A stretch of 64,000 nt of DNA from Planococcus citri (taxonomy: Eukaryota > Arthropoda > Insecta > Hemiptera > Pseudococcidae). The notes below the pieces were generated by a model. The model ran no database searches. It was not told the origin of the DNA and worked only from the letters and a program-made list of their open reading frames with translations. Position numbers and translations under genes: made by a program. Shown here in pieces: positions 45,331-55,549 of the stretch (position 1 is the stretch's first letter; every line of letters starts with the position of its first letter). Location: NCBI RefSeq assembly GCF_950023065.1, contig NC_088678.1, forward strand, positions 28,758,580 through 28,822,579, written 5' to 3'.

Positions 45331-45563
45331 TGGAGGCTGTGTGGAGAGGAGGACATTTTTGTAGGAAAAGAATAAAGATTACTTACATTTCTTCTGCAAT
45401 GTGTGACGATGATGCTCGATAGGGTTATTTGACAGTTTATCTTTATCAGGTAAGACAGGACACCAAACACAGTTCATAGACGAATTCAACGTTTAACAAA
45501 TTAATTATCTTTCCATTTGATTTGGTAGCAACAATGTTTACACTAACAACGCAAAAGCAAATC

Positions 45564-46238
45564 TTACCTCCTCTCAAGAGTGAACAACAACTTCAGAACG
45601 CCAATCATATACGCGTTTTTATGTAAAAAAAAAGTTTTTGACTTGTCCGCATTTAATTTGAGGGCATACAACTTCATCCACCTGACAATAAATGCCAAGT
45701 CAGCTTCAATATCTCTCTGAATCTGAAGAGGGAATTTAGAGCAAAGCACTAGTGCGTGATCGTCTGCAAAAGAATGAAAGTCCCTGTCACCCTCAGTCTC
45801 AATAGGTTATTAATGTATACCAGAAACAATATTGGCCCCAACACACTTCCCTGTGAACACCCCCTGTATTCTAACAGCTTGCTTCCTACCTCTCGAATAT
45901 GAGCGAAACCATTCAAGCTTAAAACCCCGGATACCCAAATTCCAAAGTTTTTTCAAAAGTATCTCTTGGCTAATAGAGTCCAATGTCTTTTTTACTTCAA
46001 AAAATGCGGCCACAACCTTCTGCCCAACATCCAGAGCTCCTGCTATTCAAGTTACCGTATCAGCAATGGCTATCTCAGTTGACTTTTTTTACCACAAATC
46101 TATACTACCTGTCAGAGAAGATCCCAAATACTATGAAGTATTTCACTATCCTATCTTCGATGAGACCCTCAAAAAGTTTAAAAACACTAGACAGCAGCGA
46201 ATATTGGTCGATAATTTTGAACATCAGTCTGGGACCCT
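45564..46238 (-). pseudogene. Jockey/CR1-like reverse transcriptase, decayed
   Basis: Reading the minus strand with frame changes gives the RT series in order: KKGSQTDVQNYRPI, VFKLFEGLIEDRI, STEIAIADTV, AAFFEVKKTLDSISQEILLK (box A, with the catalytic D replaced by E), GIRGFKLEWFRSY, QGSVLGPILFLVYINNL, FADDHALVL (catalytic FADD), then WMKLYALKLNADKSKTFFL. At least four frame changes and several stops (one after SDR, one after DTVT) make it non-functional. The order and spacing are those of non-LTR polymerases with the GxRG...W..SYL-type motif, as in Jockey or CR1 groups. Confidence 0.8.
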
Positions 46239-46241
46239 TTT

Positions 46242-46324
46242 TTAAACTGTCCATGTTTGTGCCCCATCAGTCAAAACTGGTTCAACACAAGAGTTCAAAA
46301 TCTTGCTTTTTTGGTTTTCTGTGA
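46242..46324 (-). pseudogene. RTE-type polymerase tail fragment
   Basis: The minus-strand frame KILNSCVEPVLTDGAQTWTV ends at a stop. L-x-x-C-V-x-P-V-L-T-x-G-A-x-T-W-T is the well-known motif downstream of the RT domain in RTE-like LINEs (usually with Y where D is seen). It lies immediately before the start of the Jockey-like fragment on the same strand, so two different LINE remnants are joined here. Confidence 0.6.
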
Positions 46325-46596
46325 AAGGTCCTTTGAAGATGTGTTTTAATGACCAAAATGGACAAGTGATCCCGATCTGCTAGACTTATTCGTCTCAGAG
46401 GGTATTGCTTCCAACTAAGTACATGGAAATTAAATTCATCTCAACCACAATGCGAGCGAAATCATCAACTAATGAGCATTAAACATTGAACACAGTGTTT
46501 TCATTGACTGGTACAGTTTTGGTGAATTGTGCTCTTAAGATGACGATGAATGAATTTTTATTAATTTCAACCACAGGAGTGTTAACTGAACATTAA

Positions 46597-46863
46597 TTAC
46601 CAGATCTCCAAATAAAACCTGTAACTCTCATGGAAGTTGCCGCAGAAATGGACAAGAACTTAAATCCAAGGAAATCTGTAGGGATTGATATCTCATCAGG
46701 AATATTGAATGAGTTATCCAGAAAAAAGGTATTGTGATGCTGATATATGTACATATTCAATACGTGGCTTCGGCTGGAACATGTGCCACAGTGCTTTTAA
46801 ATTGCAAAAATCATCATGCTGAAAAAACCAGACAAACTTGAAGTAAATGTGGAATCGTTTATG
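46597..46863 (+). pseudogene. Jockey-like reverse transcriptase, N-terminal part
   Basis: One plus-strand frame reads LPDLQIKPVTLMEVAAEMDK, NLNPRKSVGIDISSGILNEL, then YMYIFNTWLRLEHVPQCF, then IAKIIMLKKPDKLEVNVESF. This is the standard series before the RT palm in Jockey elements (K-x-P-G-x-D, then TYIFN..LRL...P..WK.A.I.M..KPGK). Three in-frame stops (two before YMYIFN, one replacing the W after CF) show decay. It runs opposite to the RT fragment at 45564-46238. Confidence 0.8.
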
Positions 46864-47029
46864 TAATGGGCCAATTTCTACGAGTATATTGCCTGTAATA
46901 TCAAAATTATTGGAGAAGTTACTTCTGAAATGCCTCAAACCAGTAGGCAAAATACCAAATCATTAGTTTGGATTTTGCAATCAACACTCATACAATAGAT
47001 CAACTTTTTAAAAAAAAAATCTTAAATGT

Positions 47030-47115
47030 GTAGTGGGAGAAAAAACTGGAAAAACCCAAAAAAATTATTTTCTCCCACTAAGGTTGGAGAAATACCTGTA
47101 ATTTTCTCCCACTAC
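47030..47115. mobile_element. Tiny MITE, GTAGTGGGAGAAAA ends
   Basis: GTAGTGGGAGAAAA at the left and TTTTCTCCCACTAC at the right are perfect inverse copies. A third inverse copy, TTTTCTCCCACTA, lies inside near 47073. Total 86 bp. Confidence 0.7.
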
Positions 47116-47569
47116 AAATGAAAAAATTCTAGATTTTTGGGAGAGGAGTAGTGGTATATAGTTGAATTGGAAATTTGAAATTATTCCTACATTCTGTTGA
47201 TCTCATTTAGTTATGAATGATTTTTCGCTATAGACTCTATAACATTGAAAAAATAAATAAAAACAACTCACCCTAATGTTCACTCGATGGTAACAATAAC
47301 AAAATCAGTTGACCCAGGCGAAGAGTGATGAATTTAGATTTTATTCGATCATTTAAGTACATCTCTCCAAAACCCCAAAAATTGAAACAGGTGTCCTTCA
47401 GAAAGTTCATGCTTTTTCCCAGTCTTGTTTTTCTTCAAATTATGTACTCTATGTGTTTGACACTTTGTACTTACTTTTTTCCAGTTTTTATTTTTGAACA
47501 TTGAACAGAAATTTAAAGACTCCCCCTTCTGAAAAATATTGAGATATTTATGGAAAAAATCGTGCGAAT

Positions 47570-48125
47570 AGACATTATTGGTATTACGTCACAATGAGGC
47601 ATAATGGTCCGTCCTGTGCGCTGATTGGCTGGTTGGTTTGTTATTAAATCATCAGTTAAGATTGGCGCAAAATTAGGTCTATTTAATCAAATATCTCCGT
47701 AATTACTGAGAATAATTAAAAAGTAATTAGATATTTGAAATCTACGCATCTGAAAACATACACGAGAAGTTCAAAAATGAATAAAGTGGAAATTCTCGCG
47801 AAATAAATCGTTTATCAGTGTTAGGAATTGTGGTTTTTATCATTGTAAACAGAGAGCACAATTCGCGACACTGATAAGTGATTTATTTTCTGGAAATTCC
47901 CGATACAGTTTTTTTAAAACTCTTTATATGGATTTTCCGATGCGTAGATTTCAAATATTTAATCACTTTTTAATTATTCTCAGTAATTACTGAGATATTT
48001 GATTAATTAGACGTAATTTTGCGCCAACTTGACTGATAATTCAATAACAATTAACAAACCAACCAGCCAATCAGCGCACAGCAAGAACCATTATGCCTCA
48101 TTGTGACGTAATACCAATAATGTCT
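47570..48125. mobile_element. 556-bp palindromic element
   Basis: AGACATTATTGGTATTACGT then CACAATGAGGCATAATGG on the left is matched inversely through 48125. The stem continues with CTGATTGGCTGGTTGGTTTG, GCGCAAAATTA, ATCAAATATCTC, GTAATTACTGAGAATAATTA and AAATCTACGCATC, to a loop near 47850. The arms are about 250 bases and mostly identical. CCAAT boxes occur in both arms. No coding content and no clear target duplication. Confidence 0.8.
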
Positions 48126-48524
48126 TCCTATCAGCGAATATCAGTTCAAAATGATTGAAAAATTGTATGGTTGTGTTCGCTTTGTTTTGTTTACATTGCA
48201 TTTGAAACTGAAACAAAATTTATCAGCCATTATCCCAAAAATAGAAATAACGTTTGTTTTGAATTCAATTTTATAAAAATCAGACATCTTTCTATCAACA
48301 AGAAGTGGAACTGAAAAATCAGAAAAATAAAATTTTTAAATTGATACTTACTACACACATATCTAAAAATGTTTATAAGGTGAAATCATATTGATTATGT
48401 CATCTAAAGTTGTTTATTTGGATGTTCTAATTACGAACAATTCATTCGACTCGGTAGGTTGAGGTATGTACATTGTACATTGTATGTATTCATACGTTAT
48501 AAATTCAAAGTGAGCTTAACAAAC

Positions 48525-48600
48525 AATGCAACCATTAACCAATATGGTGAAAGCAAATGCAAAAACTACCTTGTAATCAGCGAATAGCTGATGGCTTTAG
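48525..48600 (+). repeat. Family A repeat, 3' part
   Basis: GCAACCATTAACCAATATGG, GAAAGCAAATGCAAAAACTA, then CTTGTAATCAGCGAATAGCT and GATGGCTTTAG. Confidence 0.75.
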
Positions 48601-48789
48601 CTTCTAATTCCTCCGTTGGATTGTGGTTGCTGAAAATTAAAAACACATTTTAGATTTTACGTAATACAGTCTAAATCATGACATACTTTGTAGATATTCA
48701 TTTTCCCACATTAAATTAATTTTTTTTCACAGCGATTTTTTGAAATTAAAAATCATTTGTAGCACCATCAGTTTGCAAGTTAGTCAAAA

Positions 48790-49015
48790 AGTCCTAATGG
48801 GTAATTTTATTCATTCTTCAAAGTACTACCGATCCCCATGGTCAAAATTGAATTTTGACTCTTGGATTCTGAAAACGTATTTTGCTCCTTCAATTTTTAA
48901 AATTGGAAACTTGTTCATCTTACGTTTTTTTTACTCGTACCCGGTTATTCGAGTATGTATGTAAATATGTAAATCTGAAGTTTGTACTACTATTCCCTGG
49001 ACACCTTGTATACCT
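48790..49015 (+). repeat. Family W repeat, pair of 6695-6895
   Basis: CAAAGTACTACCGATCCCCA, ATGGTCAAAAT, CCTTCAATTTTTAAAATTGG, CGTACCCGGTTATTC and GGACACCTTGTATACC parallel the 6.7-kb copy in the same order, with about one base in five changed. Confidence 0.6.
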
Positions 49016-49139
49016 ATGTATAATTATCTATGAATTTCTATCAATTTTGATCAGCTCAAAATCTGAATAAAATTTGATAAAAATGAGATGTATTTCAAGG
49101 CAATTTTCATCAAATTTGATGGAATCTTTTTTCCAGGAA

Positions 49140-51120
49140 CCTATCACATCGTCGAAAATCTTTGCAAGACATTTTCGTGTGTGTGAGTGAAGTTGAGAAA
49201 ATTGTTAGCAAAGTATTTATTTTGACGAATTTACCTACTCTTCAGGGCAACTTTTCGTCTCACTCCTCGTCAGTATTTCTGCTCGTTGGTACAATTTCTT
49301 ATAGTTAATTATTAATATTCATTAATAACATCGCGCTAGTTCAACTTTTCTCAATACGTAGCATACGTCTAACTCTAGATACGCGTATACAACGTGAAAT
49401 TTTCTACTTTGCGAGCTATAGTTTTTTATAGGAAAAAAAAAACTAGACGAAGAGGAGGAAAAACTCTTCCAGTAGCGTGGTGCTTTTCACACGTGTATAG
49501 CTCACGTCAAAAAAGAGACACACTTTTCCAAGGTCTTTCCGTCGTAGTCGTCGCCGTCGACGATAAACTTTCGCTTATACTATGTGGCTAAAAGCCAACT
49601 AATTTCAACGTAAACACGAGACACGAGGACGCCATCGTTTTATCCACCTTTGAATTATTAACCGGGTGAAAAAATTCGCTATTACCTTATCCTTCTCGTC
49701 GTCGACGTATTCGCTTCGTATACTGTACTATGCACACCTTTTTGCAGACTGTGCGATATATACTTGTACTTCTACTTACGTCATGGAGTCGTACGTGTGT
49801 GAATGTGAGCTATGTGCAGGTATATATCTACTCGTAATAGTCTCTGGTATACGTTTGTGCTCCATTAACAATTCAAAATACTGGTACTCGTGTATGGTAC
49901 AGAGTGACAGACAGATATGAACAACTCATCGTATATACTGCTGTATTATATAGCTAGGTATTTCTCTATACAGACGTAGTCTAATTATCAAAATGTAAAC
50001 GGTTTAATTATTTATACCCGTACGACCGAGTATAGAGAGATACTCACTAGTGCCATTGCCATACAAATGAATGTCAAATCGTATCGGTTCGAAATTAGAA
50101 TTCAATTTCGTATTTAGTTTCTGACGATTTAACATTTTAGGGAGTAGGTAATTCGAGCGATGAATTCGAAAAATTTTTCCATCAAGTGGTAGATTAAATG
50201 ATTGACTTGACACGAACTCGATATTCTAACAACTTTGAAAATCGTGAAATTCCTCAAACATGACAAAAGTGGAAAAAGTAGTAGATAGGGATTTAAGTTT
50301 AGAGGGATTTTACCCTTTAACTATGTAGGGAAAAACTGGAATTTAATTTATGGCAGTTGTTACCTTTTTTCCAGCCTTATCAACTTTCATATGATAAAGA
50401 TAACATCTCCATAAAAATATATACCTAAGATAGGTTCAACTGTGAACTCGTTTATTTTGAATGTTCAACTGGAAGCGCAATAGTTGCCTCTTTTTTAGTT
50501 CGAAGAGGGTTTTTTTTTTGTTTATGTGTACTCCTATACTCGTGCGGCCGAGTATATACTTTACTGGAAAAAGTTTAAATTTATGTAACGAAGATAAGAA
50601 GGCAATATTAAAATTGCGCCTTCGTCTTCGTCGCTACCACCTTCACTTATTGTTTTATTGCTATGACCAACTTTCTAACAGGCTGTCGTAAATTTTTACT
50701 TTTTGCACAGAAACGCGAGTAGACTTTTTGTTTGCTATGTTGGGGATGACTTCTTCAACTGGTGTGTAGGTAATTCAAGTTGTTGCGAATTGTGTTACAA
50801 TACATATTTTAGGTCGCGATTTTTTTGCTTGGATTATTTCTTTGGGGGTGAGGGCCCTGTTAGGGTACCACAAAAATGCGATTTCCAATGTCCTGTAAAG
50901 GACAAGGAACCACGACGACGAGGGGAGAAGGAAAGGTCGTAGAATCATTATCCATTTTATAAGTTCTGTGAAATCAAAAAATCATCTTACAAAATATAAT
51001 AAATGATAAAATCAGGTTTCTACTGGAAGATTCGATCCTGGATTTGTCTAAAGAGCTATCGTACTAAGTGTGCCAAATTGTACAAGCACTCTATATTATA
51101 AAATGCAATGTTGGCCATTA
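49140..51120. other. CpG-richer low-repeat stretch
   Basis: Many CG sites (GTCGTAGTCGTCGCCGTCGACG near 49542), TACTCGTA words, no repeat family. Several frames of 60-85 codons exist but none has a recognisable domain. The compositional signal is like that of 13-14.7 kb and 43.6-45.3 kb. Confidence 0.3.
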
Positions 51121-51129
51121 TTAGTTTTA

Positions 51130-51168
51130 TTAATCAGTTCGATTGTTGTGTTTCTGTTTCAGGTGAGT
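51130..51168 (+). promoter_or_regulatory. Candidate recursive (ratchet) splice site
   Basis: A TTAAT branch-like element, then the pyrimidine-rich TTGTTGTGTTTCTGTTTCAG, is joined directly to GTGAGT at 51163. An acceptor fused to a donor with no exon between is the hallmark of recursive splicing in long insect introns. If used, the window is inside a plus-strand intron. The following 250 bases contain no plausible exon. Confidence 0.3.
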
Positions 51169-51179
51169 GCCAGTATCAT

Positions 51180-52795
51180 TTCGATTAGTTGGCCTATTCG
51201 TACTTGTGGTATGTTATTTTTCCTGTAATAGATTTTTGAAACCCCTTAAATTTTTACGTAGTACACAGCTGATGAGACAATAGTTAGAAATTACGGTCCC
51301 GGATTAGAATAAAAAATTGTGGTATTTCTGATCTTGGTCTAGTAATGCTGTTAAACAGTGATTATTTTTGAATCGCGGTACGGATTGCTATTGTTATATA
51401 CCTAACAAAAGAATTTCTCAAGTTCTCCGCCTCCAATCTGAACTGGACCGTGAGTTTTGGAAAGAACATGTTCCAAAACCCCCATTGGCATTCAAACGAC
51501 TCCAGGATGCGATGCTGTGGTTCCATCACTTTTAAAAAATTGAAATCCGAATTGGGTTCGGTATCAACGAGTTAATATTTTATTTCTGCTGGTCGACACC
51601 TGAGATCAGTTAATTCCTTCTTGTGGTCATCTTGAGTGTTGGAGAAAGAACAAAGAAAATCTGAAAATTTCCACAAAATAAGACTTGTTTATCAATTTTT
51701 TATTTTTGTTCTTTTTTGAAAATCAACCCATGATTTTCAACTAGACTCTATCCAAAAGCTATGTTGAATAGAGAATTGAGGTCGAGACAAGAAAAAACTC
51801 CGTGTCAATTTTTAAGCTGATTGTACAGGACCCATACACATTACTCGTCATTGCTTTTTCTGTAGGACTGTATTTATTTTTAATCTGCCATGGCAGTTTT
51901 AAACGTTAGCAACTTTTATAAACATACTTACTGAGAAGGTTTCATCACATCAAGTAACTACTTCATAAAAAAATATAAATTTATAAAATTAATAAAAAAA
52001 TATCATTAAACATGATTTATCACAAAAATGTACAAAATTGGTAAACAAAAATGGTATCAAGTAAACATTGATCACAAAAAATTATGAAATTGGTGGAAAA
52101 AAAATAGCGTTTAAGATTGGCCTCGCCAAAAAAACGTACAATGTTTATTATAAGTACCTTCATAAAAAAGTACCCACATTATAAAACATTGGTAGGTAAT
52201 TAATAAACTTGACTAACTTTTTCTGAGGTTGATGTTTGATTAGGTATAATATTGTTACCAAGATCACTTGAAATCTCTGTAGCATAATCATGAATGATCT
52301 ACATAATGATGAAGATAGGTATTGGCAACATTTTGCATTATTATACCTTTTGCACAGCAATTATTTTTCTTCCACTTAGAATCAATATTATCCAGCATTC
52401 TTGAAATGACAATACTTTTTAGGGCTTGATATTTGTAATAAAGACAGCATTTGCGTCTGCCAATTCGCATAGTTGGAGGCTAAAGTGTTTCATTTTTTTT
52501 CTTCACCCTGAGCACTTTCTATTATTTCTATTCTCAGTTTTTCATCCAGTCAGTCGGAAAACAAAAGTCTTTGGTAAATGTCCATTTTCACCATTCATCT
52601 TGCTTTGAAATAACACTGCACTTCACAGTGAAAAATGACACAATAACTACCCGCATCGCATCGCTGGGTCCATAAGCTATTAATTCACTCTCCATTTCAA
52701 ACGAAAAATTACTTCAAAACAAATGAAAAACAGAACCTTTATTTTTATAGTTTTTGTGCAATTCGCGAAAAAACATTGTTTTCACTTTTCCTTTG
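51180..52795. other. Non-coding DNA, no gene seen
   Basis: AT-rich, with a very A/T-biased patch at 51960-52110. Frames near 52160-52600 on both strands lack any domain. Confidence 0.5.
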
Positions 52796-52799
52796 ACTA

Positions 52800-53222
52800 A
52801 CTTTTCAACTTATAGCCAATCACCAACCAGTAAGCAGTATTTCAACAAATAGCCAATCAGCGATTAGCATGTAGCGCTATATTTATTAGCACGTAGCCAA
52901 TCAGCAAACAATATTTTGACATAAAGGCAATCAGCAATATTACTGTTCATCAAAACCAAATTTGGGACTGATTCAGTATTTAATTTCTAATGTTTTTTTT
53001 ATTCATTTACAAATAATTTTGTTTTGTTGAATGTTCTAATTTATGAGAAATTTATTTGACTTCATAATTACATATAAAAAAGATTGAGAAATGAAAAATC
53101 AGTTTCAAGTTGATATTTAATAGCAAACTTAGCAACCATAATGCAACCATTAACCTATATAGTGGAAGCAAATAATGCAAAAACTATCTTGCAATCAGCG
53201 AATAAGGTAGCTGATAGCTTGT
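52800..53222 (+). repeat. Family A repeat, longest copy
   Basis: Left end CAACTTATAGCCAATCACCA, with two further AGCCAATCAGC motifs and one GGCAATCAGCA. The middle is shared with 12245-12535. The tail is TTGCAATCAGCGAATAAGGT then AGCTGATAGCTTGTTT, where an extra AAGGT interrupts the tail hairpin. Confidence 0.75.
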
Positions 53223-53942
53223 TTGATTTAGATAAGTATAAATTGAATCCTTTTCTTATGTTTTTAATTTCAATTGAAAAAATCTAGACACTATACACAC
53301 TAGATCACAGGCATAAAGATTGGTTGTATGGTTTGGATAAGACCCATCAAAAAATTGGCCAACAAGCAAATTATGAAAAAACTTTAAATGTCTAATCAAC
53401 AAAAATGAAGAGGATTGTGGCTCCACATGCTGCACATTTCTCTGCTACTTCAAATTCCAAATTCTTCTGTACTATTCTGGCAACGCTGCTTTGTTGTTGT
53501 TGTGGTTTCCTTCTTGGGACTAGGCGCAGACTGGGCCATTCAGGGGCCCTTGGTGGATGCACCAAATAGACCCCTCAGAGTTTTTCTCTGGTTTGGATAC
53601 TTGAATGCGAGTTGTGAGATTAATTTTTTTTTTTTTTTTTTTTCATTCTTTCTTTCTCAAAAAAATGAGTCGAACTGAACGCAGGGTTCTGAAGAAGCTC
53701 CAAAATGTTTATGAGGCTCCCAGGTTTGTGTTCAGCTCTTCTGGGTTGGGATTGAAATCAAAAATCAAAGATTCTGATTTTCATTCGTATTTTTTGTAAG
53801 TTTTTTTTCAGATTTTGAACTTTGAAAATTAAATCTCAAGAGAGATGAGAACATTGAAGCACTGTGGGTTCTCGTTATCACCATTTGAGCCATATGTAGA
53901 TCGTTTTCTTTACACGATTATTTATACGAGTAATGATAAAAA
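53223..53942. other. No confirmed gene
   Basis: A less AT-rich patch (53500-53600, GGGGCCCTTGGTGG) is followed by a 20-base T-run. A frame from ATGAGTCGAACTGAACGCAG (about 53665-53799) reads MSRTERRVLKKLQNVYEAPR. It is short and I cannot assign it. Confidence 0.35.
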
Positions 53943-54276
53943 TTATATTTTATACCATTTGGAACATGCTACCCTTTGGTCGAGAGTTTGAGCGATAACG
54001 AGGTTTATTAAATGGTGAAATAGACCTGTTGTGGGATTGGTGCTGGGTTTTCCACTTGATTTGATCATTCTTTCTTTAATTCCAACGCCATCCCCAGCAG
54101 ATGCTGTGAGTTGGGCCAACTGTTGAATCATAGCCTGTAGAAGCTGGGTGTTGGGATCTGGGACTAAAGGGGGTGGTGTTGGCGTTGATTTGTTGGCCTA
54201 GAATGGACAGCCTTGATAAACAAATTTTTCACTGCAGTTGATCAGCTGCAGTCACAAGTTTGTCAAGCTTATCCAT
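53943..54276 (-). pseudogene. Possible LTR-retrotransposon gag remnant
   Basis: The minus strand gives MDKLDKLVTAADQL before a stop. In a second frame it gives PNTQLLQAMIQQLAQLTASA, and in a third FNKPRYRSNSRPKGSMFQMV. A coiled, Q/L-rich segment followed by an Arg/Ser/Pro-rich basic tail is the layout seen near the C-terminus of Ty3/gypsy gag proteins. No zinc knuckle, protease or LTR was found, so this rests on the layout only. Confidence 0.3.
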
Positions 54277-55549
54277 GCTGGCAGTTGTGACAAAGCAATT
54301 TTTTGGGGGAGGGGGCATGTCTAGGAATCTCACTAGTAAAAATTTATCACTTACAACAAGTTACAGCTCCTTCTGACAATTTCTGTTGTGTTTGTCATCT
54401 TGAAATAAATTGAATTGTTGATTACCAATGGATAGTTGAATAAGTAATTAAATATCTCGTATTGCAATAAATAATGCCAGAAATGTGCGATCAGGTATAG
54501 TTAATTGAGATGTTACCCCCATGAAAGTTTTAATCGCACTGATCCCAAATTTGAAATTGCTTTTCGAGGTTAACGACGTTTGTGGGGAAAATCCCACCTG
54601 CTTCTCCCTCTAACAACCCCTTAACCAAGCAGATGTTTTACGTCGTGAATCCGTTAACCTGCCGGTGTGAGAAAGATCAGGAGAATAATGGAGTGAAAGA
54701 AGGGTAATTTTATGACCCTGATAACACCAGAACGTGACATAATAATGGGCTGGGCAAGTAATAAATAAACTGATGAACAATGATCAGCAGGGGGTCCGAA
54801 ATTGAACACCTGCTTAATTCCACATGCTCTGGAATTCCAAACACACCTGTTGCCAAGAGAAACTTCCTATAACAGTATTAATTGTCCTTGTATTCTTTTC
54901 TTTAGAATCAGTGAATTCTGTTAACAGGCGCTGTTTAATTTTCTGATATGGCTCATTGTCTGATGGACTTCGGCTGTGAGAGCCACACAGGCCATTTGAA
55001 GCCTTTTAGGGCCCTCGGTGCTCAGTTCAACTCATTTTTGTGAGATAAAAAAAACAGAAACACAAACAAAAATCAGGATTGCTTCTTTTGCATTCAAGTC
55101 TCAAGCATAAGAAACCCCCATCAAGACTAAGGGACCTAGGGATCTTTTGGCGTCTCGGGGCACCTGGCAATCACCAGGTAACATCATAGGCCTGTCTGTC
55201 ACTACCTGGGATGTTGAGATTTTATAAATTTAGGAAATTCAGTTCTACCTACCTGTTTCCATTTTAAAAGAATTGTAGTTCCATTGATAAAATAAGAAAT
55301 TGAACGTTCAGGAATGCATTGGAGCATTTGATGGAGTTTCCAGCACAGGATTCAATTTTTCTCGAATTTCAGAGTCAAAAGTTACCTACTAGCATGCCTA
55401 TTTTCACTTAGAAGCTAATTTCTTTTGGGCTATCATCTCGTACTTTTCTGTTCTCAGCAGAACGTCATCCTAAATGAAAGAAACCTATTTGAAGCATTAT
55501 ATTAAACTCTTTACCAAAGATCAATCGACTTTCTCTCATTCCTGAGGGT
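54277..55549. other. Less AT-rich DNA, no confirmed gene
   Basis: 54560-55200 is compositionally distinct from its surroundings (for example AGGGCCCTCGGTGCTCAG near 55008). It may belong to the same old LTR element as the gag-like remnant, but I found no matching long terminal repeats. Confidence 0.35.

Noticed and set aside
46714..46950. 78-codon minus-strand frame
   Set aside because: It is the antisense shadow of the plus-strand Jockey-like RT piece.
53800..53816. GTAAG...TTTTCAG as a mini-intron after the frame at 53665-53799
   Set aside because: About 17 bases is far too short for an intron.
53520..55030. GGGCCCTTGGTG/GGGCCCTCGGTG similarity as long terminal repeats of one element
   Set aside because: Only a short GC-rich core matches; the flanks do not align, so no LTR pair can be claimed.
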